From Trogon surrucura (Eukaryota; Chordata; Aves; Trogoniformes; Trogonidae), in assembly GCA_020746105.1 (NCBI GenBank), contig CM036618.1, forward strand, positions 12,036,501 through 12,100,500: a stretch of DNA of 64,000 nt, written 5' to 3'. Positions 35,205-46,948 of this stretch are shown one piece after another. The position numbers and the translations under genes are program-made. The first letter of the stretch is position 1. Each line of letters begins with the position of its first letter. The notes under the pieces are model-generated. The model worked only from the letters and a program-made list of their open reading frames with translations. It searched no databases and was not told the DNA's origin.

Positions 35205-35535
35205 GAGCAGAAACCTCCAGATCTCTCTGGAGAAGATAAGAACTGGTTAAACTATCAGGGAATAGGAACCTTCTCCAGTAACAAGTTTGTTCTAAGAGGT
35301 TTTTGCATTCTTCAGTCCATTTTATACTAGTGTTTCTTCCAGAAACACTCACTGAGATTTCTCCATACTGGTATCTATATACGCACTAGAAATTTGCGCT
35401 CCCATTGTAGTCAATGGAGATTATAGTGAAGAGTCCCAGCTATGTATTCATGCCTAGAGCAAGAAACAAATTTAAGGTTAGATTATAATTTTATAAACTC
35501 AGTTGCTAGGGGCAAGGAAGATAGCTTTGCTGTAG
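35205..35535. other. Unique spacer between two CR1 insertions
   Basis: Unique sequence. It contains 'ctcccattgtagtcaatgg' at about 35400-35418, which resembles the core of the old fold-back repeats at 27.1 and 28.1 kb, but only one arm is seen. No gene was recognised. Confidence 0.45.
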
Positions 35536-35636
35536 TATCATAAAACCATAGAAAAATCCAAGTTGGAAGGGATCTCTGGAGACCAAGTTGTATGAAATTC
35601 TGTCTTAAGTCTTAGGTTAGGTTATCTGGAGCAATA
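35536..35636 (-). mobile_element. Old CR1, 3' part (split by a younger CR1)
   Basis: 'tatcataaaaccatagaaaaatccaagttggaagggatctctggaga' is a decayed CR1 3' terminus on the minus strand. It runs to about 35636, where a plus-strand CR1 begins abruptly. Its continuation resumes at 36514 on the far side of that element. It is more diverged than the intruder, as the nesting order requires. Confidence 0.75.
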
Positions 35637-36513
35637 TGGTGCCATGGACTCACTTGAGGGAAGAGGTGCCATCCAGAGGGACCTTGATAGGCTTGAGAAA
35701 TGGACCAGTGCAAACTGCAGGAGCTTCAACAACTCAAAATGCAAGGTCCTTCACCTGGGTCGGGCCAATCCTAGGCACAAATATAAACTGGGCACAGAGT
35801 GGGTTGACAGCAGCCCTGAAAAGAAGGATTTGGGGGTGTTGACTGATGAGAAGCTCAACGTGAGTTGGCAATGTGCTCATGCAGCCCAGAAGGCCAACCC
35901 TAACCTGAGATGTATCAAGAGAAGCATAGCCAGCAGGTCAAGAGAGGGGATTCTCCCCCTTTACTCTGCTCTTGTGAGACCCCACCTAGAATATTGCATC
36001 CAGTTCTGGTGCCCCCACCATAAGAGAGACATAGAACTGTTGGAGCGTGTTCAGAGGAGGGCCACAAAAATGATCCAGGGGCTGGAGCAGCTCTGCTATG
36101 AGGACAGGCTGCAGGAGCTGGGATTGTTCAGTCTTGAAAAGAGACGACTTTGGGGGGACCTAATAGCTGCCTTCCAATACCTGAAGGGATCCTGTAGGAT
36201 CCCTGGGGAGGGACTTTTTACAAGAGCGTTGACTGATAGGACAAGGGGAAATGGGTTTAAACTGAAGTAGAATAGATGTAGATTAGATTTTAGGAAGAAA
36301 TTCTTCAGTATGAGGGTGACAAGACTTTGGAATAAATCGCCCAGAGATGTTGTGGGTGCCCCCTCCCTGGAGGTGTTCAAGGCCAAGTTGGACAGAGCCT
36401 TGAGTAGCCTGATCTAGTGGAGCGGGGTCCCTGTTGACGGCTGGGAAGTTGGATTAGGTGATCTCTAAGGTCCCTTCCAGCCTAGGCCATTCTATGATTC
36501 TATGATGATTCTA
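35637..36513 (+). mobile_element. Younger CR1 LINE inserted into an old CR1
   Basis: A 5'-truncated, plus-strand CR1 of ~877 bp. It holds the end of the reverse transcriptase, the C-terminal part of ORF2, the 3' UTR ('ggattaggtgatctctaaggtcccttccagcc') and a tail 'attctatgattctatgatgattctagg'. It is the best preserved CR1 in the window, since one open frame spans most of it. It interrupts the minus-strand CR1 whose parts flank it. Confidence 0.95.
35644..36270 (+). pseudogene. CR1 ORF2 C-terminal fragment, frame intact
   Basis: The frame encodes ~208 residues of the CR1 ORF2 thumb and C-terminal region. Near residues 15-40 is DLDRLEKWTSANCRSF with [25 protein letters not shown] lies near residue 105, ELLERVQRRATKMIQG near residue 130, [19 protein letters not shown] near residue 155 and TDRTRGNGFKLK at the end, where a TAG replaces the codon that would continue. 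The endonuclease and the catalytic reverse-transcriptase boxes lie upstream of the truncation and are absent, so no activity is possible. CR1 normally continues after GFKLK; those codons follow the stop at 36268-36410 ('ttaggaagaaattcttcagtatgagg'). Confidence 0.92.
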
Positions 36514-36905
36514 GGAATCCGAGTCTTGAATGTTTTCAGAAAAGGAGACTCCATTACCCCTTTGAGCAAGTTAAACCTAAGTTTAATTTTTCTCATGATG
36601 ATTTTTTCCTATATCTAGATAGAATTTACCTTAAACCACTTTCTTATATTTCTTATGTTCTGTCACTACGTGTCCTTTGAATGTACATACATCTTCTCTA
36701 AAACTGACTTTTAATTATTAAAAGGCTGTGATTAGATCCCTCATAAGCTTCCTTTTCTCCAGGCTCAACAAACACAATTCCTTCATTCTTTCATCATATG
36801 TCAAATTCTCCAGTCCTCTATGATTTTAGTAACCCTCCACTGGCCCCTCTCCAATTTTTCAACGTCTCACACTGCAGGGACCAAAATTTTAGAGTGATTC
36901 ACCTG
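36514..36905 (-). mobile_element. Old CR1, upstream part (continues 35536-35636)
   Basis: After the younger CR1 tail the plus strand reads 'gagtcttgaatgttttcag' and 'aaaaggagactccattacccc'. It goes on through 'tccctcataagcttccttttctcc' and 'aggctcaacaaacacaattcc' to 'ccactggcccctctcc'. In order, these are decayed versions of the antisense CR1 ORF2 C-terminus ('gagaaggagactccacaacctc...cttctcttctccaggctgaacagtcccagc...ccgctggactctctcc'). It therefore continues the 35536-35636 fragment, and the 877-bp interruption is the younger element. The right edge is uncertain. Confidence 0.75.
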
Positions 36906-39900
36906 ACTTCAGACATCTACTACAGAATGAAATGATTTGTGCCTTGCACTGAGTTTATTTACTGGACTGGCCAGTGGTTAGCTCAGACACAGATATCTAC
37001 TGTTGTGAGATAAAACCCCACATATATCAACTTTTGTCCTGTGCCAAGTGTGAGGTAAAATTCTAACTCCAGCACCAGAGAAAACCTGACTACAATCATG
37101 TGGTGAAGCTCAGTTTATGTCTAGAAACTTGGTAGGTCACATTAACTCTATCATACACCTGAGCTTTCAGTGGCTTCTGATCTAATTGCCTAGCAAAGCT
37201 CGGCTGAAATCAGTTGGGCAACGGTAGAACTATTACATAAGACAGTAAACTAAATGGTTAAAGTAAACAAATTTAAAATGCAGAAGAGAATAAATACGAA
37301 GTTATTAAGCTTCTAGAGCCAAATAAACCTCCTGGGCTTCTTCTAAAAGATTTTAAAGAGAGCCACGGGTCTTGTACTACCAGCAACATAGTGCTTCCCA
37401 ACCAGCACACCTACTGTTGAGCATGACCCTGGAAAAAATCAGCACCTTTAGCCTCAGCTGGGGCAGCTGCAGAACAGATGGAGGCCAGTACTGCTTGTCT
37501 CCTCCTCCACTTCTAATTAACCTGTACTAAAGCGAAGGTGGTCATGAGATCCTAAGTGAAAAACCCTGTGTTTCTGTTAAGGCCTTTTTGCTATAGGAGT
37601 GGTGAAAAGAATGGAGAGCTCTATATCTTAGAAGGTATAACTCTTGCCTTTCAACACTGAGACCACACTTTGTGTTTAAAGGAGCTGCTTACATTAATTC
37701 AATGTCTCTCACCTCAAAACCTAATGCTGTAACCTAAATTAAAGACTGACTTGACTCTCAATTCTCTTGTCAGCTGAGAATCTCACACTCAGGAGAAACC
37801 TCAGCTAATATAATAAAGTCTAAACTCATCTGTAGATGCACAGAGGAGGAAGGGGACACAAGTTCTGTGCTGACACTGTAAATACTGAACTGTATAATCT
37901 GTGAATCTGCACATAATCTGGCCTAAGACCTTCTGCTGCTGTGGTATTTTATACAAATACATATGTGCACATATACCTATGTATGTATGTGCTCTAACTG
38001 CTTGCAGTATTATATAGTAAGTTTACAGCAGAGATGTGTTTCAAGAATTCCTGTGTAACAGAGGCAGAGCTGACTAAATATTTAACTTGTGTATGTGGTG
38101 AATGATAGACATGCACAGCCATAAATTTTAATATCCGCAAATGGAGGTAGACTCTTACCTAATTTCTCATTTGCTCTTTATAGGTTTATTGCTTATTCCA
38201 AGATGGAGCTCTTTGAGAATGGGAATCACATGATGAGACACACCATTGTTATTCAAAACTATAAATTCTCACCTCTGAAGGAATTATCATCTATTAAAAT
38301 AAAAGAAAAATAGAATTTTGGGAATGAGGGTGTAAGAAGTGAGCAAGAAGAATTGCTTGCAAATATTATGTTATTGGCATGCTTTAGAAAAAGAAATAAG
38401 GAATACATAAATCATGTGATTTAACCTTGTATCATGTCAAAGTCTTGGCAGTTGACTTGGTCAGATGCATATTTAAAATCAAATTTTAAATAATATGTTA
38501 CTAAAATAAATGTAAGAGTTAACAAAACACATCCAGATTAATAATTACAGATGGTGTCAGTGGGAAAAAAATGCTTAGCAGGTGTTGACCCAGCCAATAT
38601 TCCAACATATTTTATGTTATTGCCCAATATAATAACATTAGACAACGACATCACCATACCACTTCAGAAGTGTACATATTCATCAGAGAGTCATTAAATA
38701 CTGGATTTTCTCAGTGTCACACAATTGCAGAAACAGTTGTGTTGGATATTTGTGTTGATCCACTGAGAAAAGTGTCAGTTTTGAATGGCCCCACAATGTC
38801 CTGTTCTTTAGCTATACGAAGCACACAGAGGGTTGAAATTTAAGCCTATGTCAGATGGTGAAGAATCAGCAACGTTTTTTTTTTTCCTTTTTTTTGAAAG
38901 AAAATACTTTCCAGGTTGCTTTTGAGATTCTTAATTTAACAATATTAATTTCTTGCACATTGTGTGTTTTAAAATTTCTGCTGTATTCTATCTCTTAATT
39001 CCCTCACTCAGATTCTCCAATGATTCTCTTTTCCACAGGTCCAAACATGACACCACTGACTTCAGCTTCACTTTATTTCTCCTGGATCATTATAATCTGT
39101 ACTTGAATCTCCTAACAACTTAGTCTTTTCCATGGCATTCAATTAATTTTTTTTCCTTCACTTGGAATTGGACTCAGATCGTTGTCAGAGCCTGGATCTT
39201 GCTGTGTACCTTCTCTCACCCCCTAGATTCAGGATACCATCTTTTTCTTTTCCACATCTGTTTTATTGCTACAACTTATAAAGCAGTCTAAATGTGAGCA
39301 ATTTTAATTAAATGACTTGACCTACCCATATGCTGAATCAAACCTGTATTAAACATCTTGATGGATCAGGGCCTTGCTGGAACAACCTCTTGAATTACTA
39401 TAATTGATACTTACTGCCATTGTTGTTATTACTAATATTCTGGAAAATTTATGATTGTTGACCAGGAGTCTCATCCATAGACTAGCATCCTGTTAGGTTT
39501 AATATGGTGCAAACACAGAACAGGAGACTCGGTGCTTTCTCCTCTCAGAACTTCATGCCCACATCTGGACTGAAGACCACACAGCATCTTCTAGGAGCAT
39601 CTCAGCAGGGATGGGCAACAAAGCTGGAAATTAAAATAATTCAGTTATTTTGTAGAGGGTAGAAACTATTTCCTAGCAGATTTAAGTTAGATAATTTGAG
39701 TGCATTTAGATTTTCTTGCAAGATACTGCCCTATGTAACCAAGTAGCTGTACAGTTCAAATGAATGTTATTATGACCTAGACTAAAGCTGTGAGATTGTC
39801 CTTTCTGCGGGAGTGTTCCAATTGATCGTGACAGGAGCAGCAATCTAGATACCATACTTGCTAAGTTAGACTTTTTTTAATTTGTGAGACTTGGGAATTG

Positions 39901-42174
39901 AAGAATAATAACATTTTCAAAAGCTAAATTTTGTAGGGTATGTGGTCCTTGTTCTCAGAAGTGACACTGCATCAGATCTAGTAATGTGCTGGTTTTAGAG
40001 GGACAACAGTCCTGGATCAAGTGTTTCACTGCTTTTAAAAGGAGTTTCCATGTCAAATCTCCTGTATTTTAAAAATCATTTTTACACAGTTACATCAGCA
40101 CTCCTACAACTTCTTATTTATTAAATACAGTTCCCAGCGCTACTCCCTGGCTTAAATACAACAGGTACTCTTATGAAACCTGGTTTGAGTTTTTTGTGCA
40201 GCTGTGCAGAACTTTTGTAATGAAACCCAAAACCCACCCAGGCTTGAGTTTCATTACAAACCTGAAACTCACATCAGGTTCTCTGAAGGGTTTGTCAGAG
40301 TTCACAACTCTAAAGATTTGAGGCTGGATGAAGCAAGTCTATGCTGAGTTATGATTTCAGGTGCAAGCCAGGGAAAATGCAATGGTTTGACCCTAAACCT
40401 GGTGGTTTAGGTTAAAAATAAGTAAGTCCTTGCAAAAGGAAAATAGGGGATGAGTTTCAAAAGCTCTTGTGAACTAAAGTGATCAGGTTTTAAGCTTCAA
40501 ACCTGTGTAGGTGAAAGTTTCACCAATAGTTATGACTGTTTATTTTGTCTTTCTCTAGTTCCCTAATATCTTCTTAGTGTTTGCTGCATTGAAAGTATAC
40601 CTGTTTATACAGGTCCTAATCAGTTAAATAAAGGGGTAGCATGAATACATAATAATTCCTGTGATCGAACAGAAAAGTCTCTCATCACGGAGTCAAGGAG
40701 TGAATTCTGCACACGCTTTGACAACTGATTGATCATCTCATCTTGAGCAACAGTGTCAGTATTTCTGGCTGTATATTTCCACATCTGAGAAATACCTTTA
40801 CCCTTTAAATTATGGAAACACAAGCGTATGCACTCTGTGTGAGGGAGAAGTGTGTTGGGATTCCTGTCACAACATGGAAAGAGCTGGAACATCCAAAGGA
40901 CACAATGTACTCTAGTCCCCAAACATTAACCCACTTCCCTAGTGAGAATCACTGTGGGGCACTGGGGGGACCGCTAACGAGGGTCTACTCTGTCTCCTTG
41001 ACAGACACTGTTGCACCGGGTACAAGTCTGTGGTAATACAACCACATGTTTTCTCATTCCGGTGTTGCTCAAGGCTAGCCTGTGGACTTCTGCATTGTCC
41101 ACCAGTGGAGGTGTGAGGAAAGCTGGGCTTTGTATAATGAGACACTAACATTATTGATATAAAAATATGAAAACTACTATCCAAGAATAATTAGTGATTA
41201 TTCCTATTCTTGCTTCAGATATTTCCCTCTTTTTCCTTTCTTTTCCTTCATCCGTTAAGTGTCCACTGAGGGTATTTATCAGAAATACCTTTCCATACTC
41301 TGCTCCCACAGACCCTAGGAGGAAACTTGCACATTTTTTGTGGAATTTTACAGCTTCTGATTTTTGCCAAGGCAGAACTAAAAGGTCTAATTGACAGTAG
41401 GCCCAAAGGTAAGTTTCAAAACCATCCCAATAAATTATGAGCCTGTTTCACTTTAAAAAGTGGTTTAGACATTGAAAAGACTGACTCTTACTGAAAGCTT
41501 ATGGTATATCAGTCACTTGCAAATCAATAAAATTAGAAACTTTTCCCTTAAACAAAAATGTCTGAAGTATTTGTGGGCAGAATCATGACTTTAGAAATTC
41601 AGTGTATTGATATAATGGCTTTTGGTTCTGGTCCATCACTAATTTTAGTTAACTGTGAAAAGATTGATGCCAATTCTCATATCTCCAGAGCTGGAGTATC
41701 AGTGCAGACTCAGATTTGTGTCTCCCTATTAATTAACATATTTAACAGAAAAAAAAAAAAAAGTCTTTTTATCCCTTCTCCAAAAATTGTCTAAGAGATA
41801 AAGACAGTGTTAAAAAAATCATGATTCTGTCAAAATTCACAGAATTTACAAGCTTGTCTTTGTATCCTGAACATCTAGTGGGACTGGTTTTTACAGTGTA
41901 AGGGGCTTTCATTCTGTGGCCAAGTGTCACTCTGTGTATACTGAAAAATCTTGAACTTGACTTTGTAAAGGTCCCCAGCGGGGACAGAGGCTGAAGGTAG
42001 AAAGATGTTGTCTGGTTCCCTACCTACCTGATCCAATATATCATAGCTAATAATTGCATCATATCAGTTGGACTCCAGGGCTCTGCATAGATCTGGAGGT
42101 ACTGGCAGTTCAATTCATCCTTTTGTTATTCCCTTTCCTAGTATTCAAGCTGTTCCTGACCAGCTTGGTAGTGA
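36906..42174. other. Long unique AT-rich stretch
   Basis: About 5.3 kb without a recognised gene or repeat family. It contains a degenerate TATG-rich tract (37960-38000), T-rich runs (38875-38897), a perfect 13-bp hairpin (40214-40260) and a 14-A run (41749-41762). The open frames at 40620-40922 (minus) and 40812-41036 (plus) overlap on opposite strands and have no motifs. Confidence 0.5.
40214..40260. repeat. Perfect 13-bp inverted repeat
   Basis: TTTGTAATGAAAC (40214-40226) is the exact inverse complement of GTTTCATTACAAA (40248-40260), with a 21-base C/A-rich loop between. In single-stranded or transcribed form it would make a stable hairpin. No element with these ends is known to me, and the flanks show no target-site duplication. 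Confidence 0.8.
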
Positions 42175-42795
42175 AGAGGCCAGGTTAGACTATGGATAAG
42201 TGAAAGGAGAATGCATCAACTGTTGAACTCTTCCAACAAGGAGGAAATGAGCTGACTAGGAGAGGAGTGCTGCTGGATCTTGTGCTCACTACCAAGGAGA
42301 GTCTGGTTGAAGCAGTGGAGGTTGAGGGCAGCCTTGGCTGCAGCTACCATGAGATGGTGGAGTTCAGGATCTTGTCCAGTAGGAACAGAATACCAAGCAG
42401 GGTCACAACTCTGGACTTCAGCAGGATCAACTTTGGCCTTTTCAAGCAATTGCTAGGGGAAACCCCATGGGACAGGGTACTAGAAGGTAAAGGGACTCAA
42501 GATAGTTGGTTAATATTGAAGGACTACTTCTTCCAAGCTCAAGATCAGTGCGTCTCAAAGAGTAGGAAATAAGAAAGAGAGCCAGGAGGCCCACATGGTT
42601 AACCAGGGAACTGCTGGGCAAACTCAAGTGAAAGAAGAGAGTCTATAGATCATGGAAAGAGAGGCTGGCCACTTGGGTAGAGTACAGGACTGTGGTCAGA
42701 GGATGTAGGGAGGCAACTCGGAAAGCTAAGGTCTCCTTGGAATTAAACCTTGCAAGGGAGGTCAAGGAAAACTGAAAGGGCTTCTTTTAACCTGT
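42175..42795 (+). mobile_element. Orphan internal CR1 fragment, both ends missing
   Basis: The plus strand encodes the end of the CR1 endonuclease and the linker before the reverse transcriptase, but there is no reverse transcriptase, 3' UTR or tail. It reads 'gtgctgctggatcttgtgctcac', 'gaggttgagggcagccttggc' and 'caagatagttggttaatattgaagg', and later 'aaactgaaagggcttctttt', where the match stops. CR1 copies are normally truncated at the 5' end and keep their 3' end. Here the 3' portion has been lost by later deletion or rearrangement. Confidence 0.88.
42267..42572 (+). pseudogene. CR1 ORF2 endonuclease end and linker remnant
   Basis: A ~101-residue stretch starting LLDLVLTTKESLVEAVEVEG, then GCSYHEMVEF, then NRIPSRVTTLDFSRINFGLF and ending DQCVSKSRK. 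In active CR1 the apurinic/apyrimidinic-type endonuclease has a conserved S-D-H box (GCSDHEMVEF). Here the Asp has become Tyr, so the catalytic site is lost. Further ORF2 linker sequence follows in other frames to about 42790 ('aaccagggaactgctgggcaaactc', 'gctaaggtctccttggaattaaacc'), separated by frameshifts and stops. Confidence 0.88.
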
Positions 42796-45700
42796 CAGCT
42801 TAAGACCTGGGAACTGTTCTGAACCAGAATACTGCTTTTTGACTTGTGACTGAATAGGTGATGAGGATTGTCTACAATCATCTTTTAAGTTGTAGAAAAT
42901 GAGTCAGTATGTATTGTGCTCCCTCTGGTATGTGGAATTACTAGTTGTTAAATAAAATTAACTACTCTAAACTCCATTTCAGAACTGAATTTTGAAAGCA
43001 AATTGCATTACATAAATTAAAAATATTTTTCTTATTCTTACAACCACCAACAAGAAAGACAGGTGATTGCTAGAAAAGCATTAAATGATCTATAGATCCA
43101 AAGTCCTGCGAAGAAGAATTCAGAAATCTGTATCACTACCCATAGCATTGGATGTTTCATTGACTTTCTGCTTTTTCAGAGAGAGAAAAAAATATACCAT
43201 GTTGTCAGATCACTTCCATTAGACACTCATCTGTGGAGAGTGTGTGATTGGTCTACTTTATAATCAAGAAGCTTAGTCTGAGAATGGCTGTTTGACATGA
43301 TAGAATATGAAAAATTGGACACAAATCTCAATTCTCCTGGTTGTATCTGGATTATTTATCCTTAAGGACATTATAAAATGTATGGTTTGTAGAATTTAAA
43401 GCAGATTTTGGGAATGACTTTGGAGAGTTGTGGTTGTCATGTAGTCAGCTGTTAGTCCCTTGGACACACAGATCTTTCCACTCACGAAGGTAAGTGGTTG
43501 TCCCTGAGGCCAGATTAGAAATTCATTCAACCTTTGCAATGGCTTAGCAACAATAACAGAGACTGTTTGTGTGAGAAATAGTAGAGAAAATGAATCTACA
43601 TTACATTGATTAAAGCTTTATTTTTAAAGAAAATTGAATACATTCCAACATTGCATTTTTAAACAATTAAGATGCATGGTTCTGCTCATGATGTTCATTG
43701 GAAATATAAAGGAAATGAATTACAAATAATTATTTTAATTTAATTAGAAAAGATTTTCAAATAATCTAAATAAACCACTGAGAGGGTGGGCATTTTAGAG
43801 AAGAATAAATATAGAAGTTTACGGTTGAAATGCATATTTTTGTTCTTACTGTGAAGTATTATCTTTTATGTGCAAATTCTAAAGCATCATGCATTCTGGT
43901 GCTTTTTTCTTTCTTTATATTACAGAATACTTACATGCAGTATTCACTTCTGTAAGACCACATTGAATCGATATCAAGCACAGTTCGATCCAGGAACTGA
44001 TAAAAGTCTTCCATCCATTTCCTTCCTTCTCTTGTGAAAAAGGAAAAACGAATTTTTAATCTGTTTCGCTCTCACTTGTCCACTTAATGCCTTGCACAGG
44101 CTTGCTGTGCCCAAAGGAACGAGAGTTCAGAGAGGGCTGAGAGAAAATCAGAGTTATGTAGATATACGCAGAGAAACCGCAACCATTTCTTTTAGCCCCA
44201 ACCCAAAATGACCCTTTGCAACTTTGGCATCTGGAGTGATGAATCAGCATCTTCCTATGACAGCTGTAGTCCTGAAGGAGGAGTACCTTCTCATGTTTCC
44301 CTCTGAGTAGTAAAGCTGAGGGTATGCAGAGGTCATGCTGGAGCCTTGGCCCAAAGTTTTACTGTGAGAACCATAAGAGTATGTTCCAATCAGAAATAAC
44401 TCCGTGAGAGACATAATTTAGATTGCTTAATTATATTGACTTTTATATAGACCATGAATAAATAAATACCCTGCATACAAGGAAACTTGTTTATGGAATA
44501 AAGCTTAGCTCAACTACAATTTGGTGCTTTTAATACATTTAGAGCACATTTTTAACGCTTTCATATGGCCAAATAATACTTCCACATTGATTTTTTTCCT
44601 TATTATTTAATCTACTGTGCAGTGAACATACGACAATGGCTCATTGATTTATTGTGAATGTAGCAATATGTTTATAACTGCATGAATCATGAGGACTGCT
44701 CAATTCACCACATGCCTTCATAAAAGTTTCACTTTAATAAAACAGAGCTAAGGCAAATATATCCAGAGCCTGGTCTGACATTCCTTATACATTACCCTGC
44801 CTCAGGAAATTATTACTATATATTTTACAGCAGCTACAGTAGGTTGGGTATCAGGATTAGACCATAGTAACTACATTTAGCAGAACCCCTGTGCATGCCA
44901 TTAGCCCTCATGGGGTGGACGGGTACAGAAATGTTTTGGGACAGTGATTTTCATCCTTTTTCATTGACGTGCTCACAAAATTTCCTGTGACGGTATGATT
45001 CCTCACTTACTGAATTTACTAGGATTTCATTTGTAAATTTCACAGGTGCTTTTGAATTTGTTTGGATACACTGAAAATCACTGTTCCAGGACAAACTGTC
45101 ATTTGGCCACACAGAGATGGATGTGACCAGCCTCTACTTAATTGTAATAAACATACTTTAAAAGCACAAAATAATTTCCACAGTTACATGTACTTCTATC
45201 TGTTATCTCAAACTAATGACAACAATTATTCTCAGCAAGATCTACTGAAATGGTTTGAAATCTTTCCAGCTGAGGTTGTAGAAAGTATGATCCATATATC
45301 CAAACCTGTTCTTTCACTGTGGGAAGAGGTAAGTTTTTAGGCTGTGAGACAAAAGCAAGCCCTTAGATAGGATGATCTGACTTTTTTCTTCATTTCAGTC
45401 AGAATCAGTCTTATAAAATTTCAGACAGAAATAAAGAAACTCTGTGACAACAGAGGTTTCAGAATCTGTGATCTAACTTTAATGTCTATGGGTTCATTGT
45501 GATGGTTTCTGCTTGCTTTAGACTCATTGTACATTGTTGTCCTCCATAACAACGTTTTGATATGAAGGATCATAGACTGACATTTTATTTTATTTTGACT
45601 TGGTTGGTTTGATTTTTTTTAGTAAGAAACACAAGTGCTGTGTCTGTAACAACATTTTCTTCTCTTGCACTTTTTCACAGTAAGGGGATTTTTTTGCCTG

Positions 45701-46187
45701 TTTCTTCATTCCGAACATTGTTGCGTAAAGATGATGTGTTTACAAATAAAATAAAATAAAATCCATAGGCTTTATTGTTTCTAGTAAAACCCTCAATGAA
45801 AAAAAAAGATTGGGAACAATCAGTGAATTTAATATAAACCAGCTCTGGTATTACTGTCTTCCAGTACAGTAAAAAACTCTGTTGCTAGATTGTCAGCAGA
45901 GCAAAGTGTTTTTTTGATGCATAAACCTCAGGTATGCAGATAAACCCAAGTAAACCGGAGCCAAGGTTTGAAATTTGTGCTTGAAACATGTCCTTAAAAC
46001 TATCTTCTTTGTCAGGGGAACTCTCTGTCATCTGGAATTATGGACTTTAAGGCACCCCCTGGCCATAAAAGGAGCAAGTGCAAGGATTTCACATTATTCC
46101 TTTGTAGCTCAGTATCTGAATTTCTTCTGCCATGATAAGTCCAGTTCGGATCACAATGATAATAATTTCAGAAGATCCATGTGGTTC
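42796..46187. other. Unique AT-rich stretch
   Basis: No recognised gene or repeat family. The region holds a TAAT-rich patch at 43620-43750 (aataattattttaatttaattag), an (AAAAT)n microsatellite at 45744-45762, and an open stretch 45062-45328 that ends at a perfect donor-like site, aagag|gtaagttt. That stretch follows an acceptor-like cacag at 45041-45045, but a TGA in the same frame lies just inside it, so a coding exon is not supported. Confidence 0.45.
45744..45762. repeat. (AAAAT)n microsatellite
   Basis: Just under four tandem AAAAT pentamers, read directly from the sequence. Confidence 0.85.
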
Positions 46188-46276
46188 CTGTTCATTGCAG
46201 CCTGTTTTGCTTATTAATTCCCATTATCTCTCTCTTTCTGCCTTTCCTTCCTTGGCTATTGATTGAATTCCTTTTA
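46188..46276 (+). repeat. Dispersed direct duplication, copy 1
   Basis: Starts cctgttcattgcagcctg, continues ttgcttattaattcccatta and tctctctctttctgcc, and ends gaattcctttta. The same order of words recurs at 46949-47032. Over the first ~65 bases I see a single difference (tgttttgc against tgatttgc). Beyond that, copy 1 has a few extra bases (ccttggctattgatt). The flanks of the two copies are unrelated. Confidence 0.9.
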
Positions 46277-46948
46277 AGTGTTCAGGAGTGAATTCTTCTG
46301 TAATTGTTCTGAAATATAACCACAAAGTGCGTATGTGTATGTGTATGAATCTAAATGAAAAAATAAATATACTTGTTGACAGAAAAACATTTTACATTAC
46401 AATTGAATAAAATTGATGCCCTTTGGTAAAGCTGTGTGTAATTTGAGAACTGTGTTAACCAGAAAACAGGAAAATAGTACCAAGATATGGTTTATGAAGC
46501 AGAATATAAGTGTACTATGTAATTCAATCTGGAGAGTCCTGTTTGGAGCTCATTAGGGTTGGTTTTCATTAGTAGTAGAGATGAACCATAGCAGTGTCAT
46601 TCAACCTGCTTGTTTTGCATGGTTGTGTGGATGCATCTCTTACAGTCTCATGTTAGTGCCAGACTCATGAAGCCAGGCAGTGTTGTCATTATTACATCAC
46701 TCTTGGAAGCTGCACCAAAATGTTTTTCCTTCAAAAGACACTATGAAAAAAGACAAATCTTTACCCTTTCCAACACTTTCTAAAATAAGCAGGAATTAAT
46801 TTTAGTCTATAGATGGTGCTGGAAAAATTCTCTGGATGTAAATTTTATATTTTTCTAGGATTCTTTTATTTTCAACAGTCTTTGTGTGTTAACACACAGT
46901 GACTGATATTTTAATTTTAACCCTCAATTTTAAAACATTGTAGCATCA
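46277..46948. other. Unique sequence between the duplicated copies
   Basis: Unique AT-rich sequence with a short GTATGT microsatellite at 46328-46348. There is no coding or LTR-internal sequence, so the flanking repeats are not LTRs of an element. No gene was recognised. Confidence 0.5.

Noticed and set aside
35400..35418. A third copy of the 'ccattgaagtcaatgg' palindrome
   Set aside because: Only a single short core is visible, without the outer arms seen at 27.1 and 28.1 kb.
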